From CAWBVG01 sp963792175 (GTDB lineage Bacteria; Acidobacteriota; Vicinamibacteria; Vicinamibacterales; CAVVIG01): DNA of 64,000 nt. The first letter of the stretch is position 1; every line of letters begins with the position of its first letter. The translations under genes were made by a program, and so were the position numbers. A model generated the notes under the pieces. It was not told the origin of the DNA and made no database searches. It saw nothing but the letters and a program-made list of their open reading frames with translations. Positions 57,901-64,000 of this stretch are shown here, piece by piece. Where the stretch lies: NCBI GenBank assembly GCA_963792175.1, contig CAWBVG010000006.1, forward strand, positions 1 to 64,000, read 5' to 3'.

Positions 57901-58813
57901 TCGCAAACGCGGCCGACACTGCGCGCGCGGCAGGTTTCGGCCGGCGCGCGGCGTCCACGAGGCCGAACTTCCAGTCCTCGACCGGATGGCCGCCGCGCCA
58001 CCACTCGTCGGTCCACGCAAAGGCCACCGCGCCGCACGCGCCTTCTTCGAACGCGACGCGGATGTGCATGGCCGTGATCTCGGCCTGCCCGGTTTCGCCC
58101 TCGCGAAGGCTGTCGGCGCCCGCCTCGGCGAGGAGCAACGGTTTCTGGCTGGCGACATGCTGGAGGCGCGCGAGATAGGCGCGCAGCTCGGGTTCACGAT
58201 GCAGGTACACGTTGAACGCACAGATGTCGTAGAACGAGAGGTCGAGGAACTCGGTCGGCGGAAAATTGACGTACGTGAACAGACTCGCAGGCGACGTGTC
58301 CTTCGCGGTCTTGTACAGGCTGCGGAGGAAATTCTCGACCCGAACGCGGCCGTGCCAGCGGACAACCCCCGGCGGGATCTCGTTGCCGAGGGCAAACGCG
58401 AGCACCGCAGGGTGATCGCCGAGCTCAGCGACTTTCCCGGCGAGGTCGCGGCGGATTTCGCGCTTCAGCGATCGATTGTCGAGAAACGCCACGTGCTGCG
58501 ACCACGGGAGCCCGACCATGACGCGAAGGCCGCTGCGGGCCGCTTCGTCGAGCAGGTCGCGCCGGGGCGCGGTATACGTGCGGACGGTGTTGATGCCGAG
58601 TTCCGCCATCAGGCGGAAGTCTTCGGCGACCTGCGACGGCGGCGGAAACTGATGGCCGTGGTCGTCGGGGGCGAACGTGCCGTACGTCACACCCTTGACG
58701 AGATAGCGCTCGTCACCGACTCGGAGGAATTTTCCGTCCGCGGCGATCCGGTCCAACGACACCGGCTGCGACGCGCGACGCAGGCGTGGATCGTCCTGGA
58801 CTACAGTGCTCAC
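54964..58813 (-). CDS. Giant fusion: glycoside-hydrolase-like, GT2 glycosyltransferase, membrane and NHL-repeat domains
   Basis: This is a protein of about 1283 residues, with a one-base shift near 55340. Residues 1-310 resemble a GH2-type (clan A) TIM barrel: YLVKGVTYGTFAPDDHGHQF, FALGNEIP (acid/base) and LLAEAGAD (possible nucleophile). Residues of about 316-580 form a GT2 domain: VSVVVCAYNAAETLEDN, VNDGSKDRT, AYTDADTRVDRDW, GDDVDVCWRLQARGWK. Hydrophobic segments near 620-690 and 850-940 anchor it in the membrane. Residues of about 950-1283 are NHL repeats (PGGIAIAPNGDMYIADSNNN and variants), probably an extracytoplasmic propeller. The start is GTG. It heads the eight-gene cluster and is likely a membrane glycan synthase with built-in glycan recognition or trimming. 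Confidence 0.82.
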
Positions 58814-58858
58814 AACAGGTGGAAGCCCTTTCGGGGCAAATACCTATTGTAGCAGGGG

Positions 58859-59620
58859 TTATCGGTCGATCCGGACGCTACCGCTGAAGGTCTTGAAGCG
58901 CAGAGTGCCGCCCGGGCCGCCGCCGAGCTCGGCCTTTAGCGAACGCCGGCTGCTGCTGTGCAGCGTGAGGGGCATTTCGGAATTCAGACGGCCGCTGAAG
59001 GAGTTGAAGGTGACGGACCCGCGCGCGTTCTCCGGAACGTGCAGCTGGATGCTGCCGCTGAACGTGTCCACGTCGATCGACTGATTCTCGACCCAGGTTT
59101 TGGCCCGAATCTCCACGGATCCGCTGAACGTATGCGCCCGAACCGAGCCCGTGACGTCGTCGAGCTGAACCCGGGACGAAAAGCCGTGAATGCTGTGCGA
59201 CCCCTCGACGCCGGTGACCGTGACCGGCGAGCTGAACACGTTCACGTCCAGATTGACCTTGTACGGAACCTTGAGGTCGAGGTCTGTTTCGACGATGCGG
59301 GTCTTGCGAGTCCAGTTGAACCAGGACGACGAATGGTCACGCTGGTTCGCGTCGACGACCAGCGTCGAACCGCTGCTGTAGATTTCGAGCTTCGAGCGGT
59401 CCAGCCACTCCCGATCGCCGCGGCGGACGGCATCGATGACGACGTCGCTCCGGTCGCTTGCGGTGACCACGACCCGGCCGGAGAAGTTCTTCACCCTGAG
59501 GGTGCCTCCCGAGGGCAGCTTTTCCGTCCTCGTGATGTGCTCGGTCTCGGTCGTCGACGCGACGAGTGAGGACCCGACGAGCGCAAGAACAGCGAAGGCG
59601 GCGAGGGCATAGTTCCGCAT
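58859..59620 (-). CDS. Secreted DUF4097-like beta-repeat protein
   Basis: This is an intact 253-residue protein with signal peptide RNYALAAFAVLALVGSSLVAS. The body is a run of short strands with recurring N/T-F-S-G words (VKNFSGRVVV, HTFSGSVEI, DTFSGSIQL, NSFSGRLNS, KTFSGSVRI). This is the pattern of the DUF4097 putative adhesin/head-repeat beta-solenoid. The function is unknown; such proteins are exported or surface-located. It begins 125 bp downstream of hisA on the same strand, across a repeat spacer, and is probably not part of histidine synthesis. Confidence 0.82.
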   Translation of the reverse strand: MRNYALAAFAVLALVGSSLVASTTETEHITRTEKLPSGGTLRVKNFSGRVVVTASDRSDVVIDAVRRGDREWLDRSKLEIYSSGSTLVVDANQRDHSSSWFNWTRKTRIVETDLDLKVPYKVNLDVNVFSSPVTVTGVEGSHSIHGFSSRVQLDDVTGSVRAHTFSGSVEIRAKTWVENQSIDVDTFSGSIQLHVPENARGSVTFNSFSGRLNSEMPLTLHSSSRRSLKAELGGGPGGTLRFKTFSGSVRIDR

Positions 59621-59644
59621 GGGGTGTTTGACGGAGTTGACGCA

Positions 59645-59745
59645 TCGAACGTTCGACCGGACCCCGCCTTCGCGCTCCGCGCTCCGGCGAGGCAGGCTTT
59701 CGCGCTTCGCGCTACGGCGAGGCAGGCTTGGCAACGAGCTGGAAC
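59645..59745. repeat. Tandem GCCTGCCTCGCCG repeat
   Basis: On the minus strand, after the hisA stop, two near-identical units follow each other. Each starts AGCCTGCCTCGCCG and continues TAGCGCGAAGCGCG in one copy and GAGCGCGGAGCGCG in the other. Each unit contains a small GCGC hairpin. Related single words lie at 5467-5490 and 16968-16985. Confidence 0.65.
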
Positions 59746-60427
59746 CTAGTCGTCCAGACTGAGGGCCCCAGTGTAGATCGCCATGCCGACGACGGCGTCC
59801 ACGCCCAAGGCGTGGAGTTGGTCGATTTCCTCGCGGGTGGTGATGCCGCCGGCGGCGGTCACGCGTCGGCGCGGTGGCCTTCTTGACGGCCAGGATAGCG
59901 GCCATGCTGGTCCCGGCCATGAGTCCCTCGGTGTCCACATGGGTATAGAGAAACTCGTCGCAGAACGGCTCGAGGGCCCGAACCGCATCGACAGCCGTGA
60001 GTGGCAGGGTGGTTTTCCAGCCGTGAATCACGACGTGGCCGCCGCGACTATCCACGGCCGCGATCACGCGCTCGCGCCCGACCGCCTCGGCGAGTGTGCG
60101 GGCGAACTCGAGGTCCGGCGCGCCATCCCTGAAGAGCGCCGATCCGGCGATGACTTGTTGCGCGCCCGCTTCCAGCACCAGGCGCGCGCGGTCGACGGAG
60201 CGGATGCCGCCGCCGACCCGGCAGGAGAGCGACCTGGCGATCCACTGCACGAGGTCGAGGTTGTTCCCGGTTCCCATCGCCGCGTCGAGGTCGATCACCT
60301 GCACCTTGGGGAACTTCTCGAACTTCCGGATCCACCGGAGGACGTGCGGGTCCTTGATGGCGAGACGCTCGCCCTGGACCAGCTGCACGACGGCGTGGTC
60401 CTTCAGATCGATCGAGGGGATCAGCAT
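59746..60427 (-). CDS. hisA: Phosphoribosylformimino-AICAR ribotide isomerase, HisA, one frameshift
   Basis: HisA isomerises ProFAR to PRFAR in histidine synthesis. The (beta/alpha)8 barrel shows the catalytic aspartates in LIPSIDLKDHAVVQLVQGE and YTHVDTEGLMAGT, plus the phosphate-binding RVGGGIRS. The frame shifts near 59868. The conserved end TAAGGITTREEIDQLHALGV and AVVGMAIYTGALSLDD follow in the next frame, giving about 226 residues, close to the usual 240. It is separated from hisF by a DUF1028 gene, unlike the common hisH-hisA-hisF order. Confidence 0.92.
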
Positions 60428-60477
60428 CAGCAGGGGCTGGACGCGAGGGACTGGGGGCTAGCTGTCAAGAAACTCTC
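60428..60477. repeat. CTAGCCCCCAG spacer fragment
   Basis: This 50-bp gap between the DUF1028 gene and hisA has GGGACTGGGGGCTAGC, a partial copy of the word at 5540-5560 and 16912-16933. A TTGACA is present on the minus strand, but no -10 follows at a usable distance. Confidence 0.4.
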
Positions 60478-61616
60478 CTAACGCTTCGCCGCGGCCTTCT
60501 TTTTTTCGAAGTACGCCGACCGCAGGGCGGCGACGAATCGCGCGTCGACCAGGCCGGGCGCGTCGCCCTGATAGTCCATCTGTCGATCCTTGCGGAACTT
60601 GTCCACTGCGGCGATGGCTTCGTCGTCGTAGGTTGCGAAGTCACGGTTGTAGGCGGTCTGCTGCGCGCGCGCGTCCGCGACGAGCTTGTCGTACTGGGCT
60701 CGGTCGGTTTTCTGAAGCTCCTGCATGCGCGGCGAGTTGATGGGGCCCGGCGGATCCGGAAACGCCGACAGCGAGGGACGCCAGTATCCGAGCGCATGCA
60801 GCATGCGCTTCAGCTCGATGACGTCGGCGCCTTCGAACTTCGAGAAGGTGCGATAGCCCAGTCGGCGGCCCGTCGTGTAGTAGATCCGTTTCAGCTCGGC
60901 GACCGGCTCGGGGTGCTCGCCGACCTCGATCGCGAGCGCGATATGGTCGTTGCCGCGGCCCGGATCGTTCGGGTCCGCGATCTTGATGGCGGCCGACTGG
61001 AGGTTACCCCAGCGGCGGTCGCCGCCCTTCGCGTAGCCGGCCTCCATCGCGAGGATCATCCGCTCGGCCAGCGCCATCCCGGTTCCTTCCGTCGCCTCGA
61101 ACGTCGCCGCCACCGCGTCGACCACCTCGGGGCCGACCATGATGTTCGCCTGAACCGTGTAGGTTTTCCCCTGCCGGCTGCCCGCCCAGTTGCCGTTCTG
61201 CTTGCCGGTATGGGCGGCCGACCTTCCCTGCATGTCGATGAGCCCCAGCTGACGTGATTCGCGCTGCTGATCGTCGGCCAGCAACTGCGCGAGCGCCGCT
61301 TGCGGCTCGACGCCCTTCGCGAGCAGGTCGAGTCCGCGCGGGCCATATTCGACCACGGTCGAAGCCTGGGTGCAGACGGCACCGACGCCGGCGCGCACGT
61401 GCGGCACCGCCCGTCCGACGAACGGCACGCGCGTCGTCACGCTCGCGCCCGACTGGCCGGTCGCCGGATCGATGGCGCACAGCGAGAACGTTGAGTACTG
61501 CGGCAGGCCATCGTCGTTGAGGGCGACGCCGTCCGCGGCGCGCTGCTGCGCCGCCGGACCAGGCCGGGCAGCCATAGGGCGACGACGATCGCCGCAACAA
61601 AATGAAGCCGCGTCAT
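60478..61616 (-). CDS. DUF1028 family (Ntn-hydrolase-like) protein, secreted, one frameshift
   Basis: This is a DUF1028 protein of about 380 residues, a family with an Ntn-hydrolase-like fold. Family sequence starts at YSTFSLCAIDPATGQSGASV, with AVPHVRAGVGAVCTQASTV and GKQNGNWAGSRQGKTYTVQA following. The C-terminus has a helical region (ELKRMLHALGYWRPS) like a peptidoglycan-binding fragment, and a Lys-rich tail. An ATG at 61616 with GGAGG upstream gives a signal-like start (TRLHFVAAIVVALWLPGLV). It joins the main frame after one shift near 61560. The function is unknown. It is lodged between hisF and hisA. Confidence 0.8.
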
Positions 61617-61639
61617 GGCATCCTCCCGAGATGCGCAGA

Positions 61640-61750
61640 GACGCTGTTGTCACGAAGTCCCGAAGGATACGAAGGTACACGAAGCATGCTTTGTACTAAA
61701 GAGTGTTCGTGCGTCTTCGTGCACTTCGTGACTTCGTGAAAGGCCGTCGA
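61640..61750. repeat. CACGAAG/CTTCGTG palindromic element after hisF
   Basis: On the minus strand, directly after the hisF stop, comes TCGACGGCCTTTCACGAAG, then TCACGAAG, CACGAAG and ACGAACAC words. The opposite arm has CTTCGTGTACCTTCGTATCC and ACTTCGTG. The start of the element matches the copies after E1-alpha and after the CgeB-like gene. Confidence 0.75.
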
Positions 61751-62506
61751 TTACAGACGCACGGGGATGCCGTGCTCGCGCAAATGCCGTTTGAGCGACG
61801 CCACGCTCGTCTCGGCGTAATGAAAGATCGACGCGGCGAGCGCGGCGTCCGCGCGGCCCGTCGTGAACACGTCCACGAAATGCCCGAGGCCGCCGGCGCC
61901 GCCCGAGGCAATGACCGGAATCGAAACCGCGCTCGAGACCGCGGCGGTGAGCGGACAATCGAAGCCGGCCTTCGTGCCATCGCGGTCGATCGACGTCAAG
62001 AGAATTTCGCCGGCGCCGCGGCTTTCAGCCTCGCGGGCCCACTCGACGGCGTCGCGATTCGCCGCAGCCTGTCCGCTGCGGGCGTAGACCGCGAAGCGAT
62101 CGCCGATGGCTTTCGCATCGATCGCGACGAGGACCGCCTGGCTGCCATAGCGCTCGGCGAGCGCGGTGATCAGCGACGGCTGCGAGAGGGCCGCGGTGTT
62201 GAGGCTGACCTTGTCGGCACCCGACTCGATCGCGACGTCGGCGTCCGCCTCCGTGCGAATGCCGCCGCCCACGGCGAGCGGAATGAACAGCTCGCGCGCC
62301 ACGGCACGGATGGTGTCGGCCAGCGCACGCCGCGCTTCGATCGTCGCCGTGATGTCGAGGATGACCAGCTCGTCGATCCCCTCGGCGTTGTAGCGCCGCG
62401 CCAGCTCCGCGGGATCGCCGGCGGACCGGAGGCCTTCGAAGTTGACGCCCTTGACGACCTGGCCATTCCGCACATCCAGGCACGCGATGATTCGCTTGGA
62501 AAGCAC
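61751..62506 (-). CDS. hisF: Imidazole glycerol phosphate synthase cyclase subunit HisF
   Basis: This is an intact 251-residue cyclase. It uses ammonia channelled from HisH to convert PRFAR to imidazole glycerol phosphate and AICAR. Catalytic aspartates lie in IIACLDVRNGQVVKGVNF and LLTSIDRDGTKAGFD; phosphate loops are PLAVGGGIRTEADADVAI and VIASGGAGGLGHF. It is 11 bp after hisH. A CACGAAG palindrome follows, then the DUF1028 gene. Confidence 0.96.
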   Translation of the reverse strand: MLSKRIIACLDVRNGQVVKGVNFEGLRSAGDPAELARRYNAEGIDELVILDITATIEARRALADTIRAVARELFIPLAVGGGIRTEADADVAIESGADKVSLNTAALSQPSLITALAERYGSQAVLVAIDAKAIGDRFAVYARSGQAAANRDAVEWAREAESRGAGEILLTSIDRDGTKAGFDCPLTAAVSSAVSIPVIASGGAGGLGHFVDVFTTGRADAALAASIFHYAETSVASLKRHLREHGIPVRL

Positions 62507-62517
62507 TGAAAACCCAA

Positions 62518-63117
62518 CTAGCCAGCTAACTGCACGAAATTCCGCAGAATCCTCAAGCCGACTTCGCCAGACTTCTCCGGATGAAACTGCACGCCGGCGA
62601 TGTTCGCCCGCTGCACGACGGCGGAAAACGGCTCGCCGTGTTCGGCCATGGCGACGGTTTCACTGGTCAGCGGCGCGACATAACTGTGTGTGAAGTAGAC
62701 CTGCGACTGATCCGCCACGCCTTCCAGAATCGACGCGTCGCGCTGCACGGACAGCGTGTTCCACCCGACGTGTGGAATCTTGATGGCTTCGCTCGAAGCG
62801 AGCCGCCGGCATTGCCCCGACAAGAGTCCCAGCCCCGGCAGATCGGGTGCCTCGTCGCTGCCCTCGAACAGCCAGTGCATGCCGAGGCAGATGCCGAGCA
62901 GCGGCCGGCCTTCGCCGATGCGCTCGAGGATGCCCTCGATCCAGGCGCCGTCGAGTGCTCGCGTCGCGCCGAAATGTCCCACGCCAGGGACGATGATGCC
63001 GCGCGCCTCGCGAAGCGCATCCGGTCCTTCCGGCACGAACACGTCGGCGCCGATCGTCGTCAACGCCTTCTTGACGGACGTCAGGTTTCCGGCCCGGTAA
63101 TCGATCAGCGCGATCAC
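62518..63117 (-). CDS. hisH: Imidazole glycerol phosphate synthase glutaminase subunit HisH
   Basis: This is a 199-residue class I glutamine amidotransferase that supplies ammonia to HisF. The N-terminal strand is ALIDYRAGNLTSVKKAL. The oxyanion strand is IIVPGVGHFG, the nucleophile is in LLGICLGMHWLFEGSD, and the His/Glu pair is in VQFHPEKSGEVG. The GTG start at 63117 overlaps the hisB stop, so translation is coupled. The ORF can be read further upstream to 63834, but that part is a shadow of hisB. Confidence 0.95.
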   Translation of the reverse strand: MIALIDYRAGNLTSVKKALTTIGADVFVPEGPDALREARGIIVPGVGHFGATRALDGAWIEGILERIGEGRPLLGICLGMHWLFEGSDEAPDLPGLGLLSGQCRRLASSEAIKIPHVGWNTLSVQRDASILEGVADQSQVYFTHSYVAPLTSETVAMAEHGEPFSAVVQRANIAGVQFHPEKSGEVGLRILRNFVQLAG

Positions 63118-63701
63118 AGGAGGCCTTTGGTGCTGGGCAGCATGCGCGCGAGCCGCTTGTCCTTCGCGCACGCCACCCGCAGCGCGCGCGCGAACGCCTT
63201 GAAGACCGCCTCGATCTTGTGGTGGCTCGAGCGTCCGTACAGGACCTTGACGTGGACGTTCGCCCGCGCGCCGATCGCGAAGCCTTCGAAGAAGTCGTGC
63301 ACGAGCTCGGTCTGCAGGTCGCCGACGCGGGCCGCCGCTACTTGAAGCGAAACGACGGCGTGCGGCCGGCCGCCCAGATCGATGGCGGCGACGGCCAGCG
63401 TTTCGTCCATCGGCATGACGAAGTAGCCGGCGCGGTTGATGCCGCGCCGGTTTCCGAGCGCTTTCGTGACGGCCTCGCCGAGCGTGATGCCGAGATCTTC
63501 GACGGTATGGTGCTGATCGACGTCGAGATCGCCCGCGGCGTTGATGGTGAGATCGAACGCTCCATGCCGCGCGAAGAGCTCCAGCATGTGATCGAGGAAC
63601 CGGATGCCGGTCCGCACCTGATAGCGCCCCTTGCCGTCGAGCCCGAGTCCGAGGGCGATCTGCGTCTCGGTGGTTCGACGCTCGATCAACGCGCGGCGCA
63701 C
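63114..63701 (-). CDS. hisB: Imidazoleglycerol-phosphate dehydratase HisB
   Basis: This is an intact 195-residue dehydratase converting imidazole glycerol phosphate to imidazole acetol phosphate. The manganese-binding histidine motifs are DQHHTVEDLGITLGEAV and GRSSHHKIEAVFKAFA; FLDHMLELFARHG is also typical. This is the single-function form, without the phosphatase domain of enterobacterial HisB. The start is GTG. It overlaps hisC by 16 bases at its start and hisH at its end. Confidence 0.95.
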   Translation of the reverse strand: MRRALIERRTTETQIALGLGLDGKGRYQVRTGIRFLDHMLELFARHGAFDLTINAAGDLDVDQHHTVEDLGITLGEAVTKALGNRRGINRAGYFVMPMDETLAVAAIDLGGRPHAVVSLQVAAARVGDLQTELVHDFFEGFAIGARANVHVKVLYGRSSHHKIEAVFKAFARALRVACAKDKRLARMLPSTKGLL

Positions 63702-64000
63702 AGGACCTCTTCCATGACGTCGATGCAGCGGCGCGTGTGGGCGACGATGCCGGCGCCGATGCGAATGCAGCCGGCGCAGCCCGGCTCGGTGGACCGATCG
63801 CGCAGGTAGACGCCGCGCGCGAACGCGCCGTCAACCAGCGCCACCGTGCGATCGCCGGCAGACACCAGCACGAAGTTGGAACTGCTCTTCACGTACGTCA
63901 TGCCGAGCCGTTCGCAGGCGGCATAGAGCATCGCCTTCGACTCGGCCACCTGACGCAGGTAGTCGTGCAGGTAATCCAGGTCGCCGAGCGCTGCCTGCAC
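63686..64000 (-). CDS. hisC: Histidinol-phosphate aminotransferase HisC, C-terminal part (runs off window)
   Basis: This is the C-terminal 104 residues of a class I/II PLP aminotransferase. LGMTYVKSSSNFVLVSAGDR is followed by FARGVYLRDRSTEPGCAGCIRI in shorter words and GIGAGIVAHTRR-like strands. These match the small domain of HisC, including the substrate-phosphate arginine in CIRIGAG. The pyridoxal lysine lies outside the window. Position before hisB supports HisC over other aminotransferases. Confidence 0.85.
   Translation of the reverse strand: MQAALGDLDYLHDYLRQVAESKAMLYAACERLGMTYVKSSSNFVLVSAGDRTVALVDGAFARGVYLRDRSTEPGCAGCIRIGAGIVAHTRRCIDVMEEVLCAAR

Noticed and set aside
55205..58852. A 1215-residue open frame on the plus strand
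   Set aside because: It is antiparallel to the GH-GT2-NHL fusion gene, is extremely rich in Arg/Asp/Ala, and shows no family motif. High-GC codon bias explains long shadow ORFs.

Overview
The window is a 64 kb, high-GC, gene-dense bacterial chromosomal segment. It has no rRNA, tRNA, CRISPR array or recognisable transposase. The protein repertoire fits an acidobacterium of the Vicinamibacteria (subdivision 6) type: stand-alone MacB/FtsX-like permeases of the ADOP kind, a TonB-dependent receptor with a carboxypeptidase-like N-terminal domain, PIG-L proteins, DUF1800/DUF1501 pairs and formylglycine-enzyme-fold proteins. This assignment is inference from gene content, not from a marker gene. About 20 of roughly 49 genes are interrupted by one-base frameshifts while conserved protein sequence continues in the next frame. 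Uncorrected sequencing or assembly error explains this best, so I annotate each such locus as one CDS spanning the shifts.

Layout. 1-10.5 kb: ADOP permeases, an ABC-2 exporter pair, an M19 dipeptidase and a DAO-type flavoenzyme. 10.6-19.5 kb: a GNAT acetyltransferase, a secreted FGE-fold protein, a class-C serine hydrolase, an HTH-SRPBCC-SRPBCC regulator with a clear promoter/operator, a secreted esterase, Ada and a second DAO flavoenzyme. 19.5-27.5 kb: a TonB receptor, a giant PIG-L protein, an acyl-CoA synthetase and a DedA protein. 27.6-37.6 kb: a DegT aminotransferase, a B12/radical-SAM enzyme, a geranylgeranyl-reductase-like flavoprotein, a DUF1800/DUF1501 pair and the E1 alpha/beta subunits of a 2-oxoacid dehydrogenase. 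37.6-47.4 kb: an ECF sigma factor with a cupin and a zinc anti-sigma protein, an epimerase, an outer-membrane barrel, an AAA ATPase, a metallophosphoesterase, a PLD-family protein, a porin and a CotH-like protein.

47.4-58.8 kb is one minus-strand cluster of eight tightly spaced or overlapping genes. It encodes a very large glycosidase-like/GT2/membrane/NHL-repeat fusion, an ABC exporter, a CgeB-like glycosyltransferase, a GT4 glycosyltransferase, a PIG-L deacetylase, a Trm112-methyltransferase, a dTMP-kinase-like protein and a second kinase-like protein with a ruined P-loop. It looks like a glycan or glycoconjugate synthesis and export system and is the best candidate here for an undescribed pathway. 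58.9-64 kb carries hisC-hisB-hisH-hisF, then a DUF1028 gene inserted before hisA.

The second striking theme is the intergenic DNA. Nearly every spacer larger than about 50 bp is filled by a palindromic element built from short repeated words (CACGAAG/CTTCGTG, ACGGAGG/CCTCCGT, GGCAGGAAGGGC, CAAGGACACAAAGG, AGTCGG, CAAGTCTCAAG, CTAGCCCC, GCCTGCCTCGCCG). Many begin exactly at the stop codon of a neighbouring gene. Two approximately 260-310 bp elements share a five-part nested hairpin design with different stem sequences. One 81 bp element sits in frame inside a gene, and another supplies the start codon of a methyltransferase gene.
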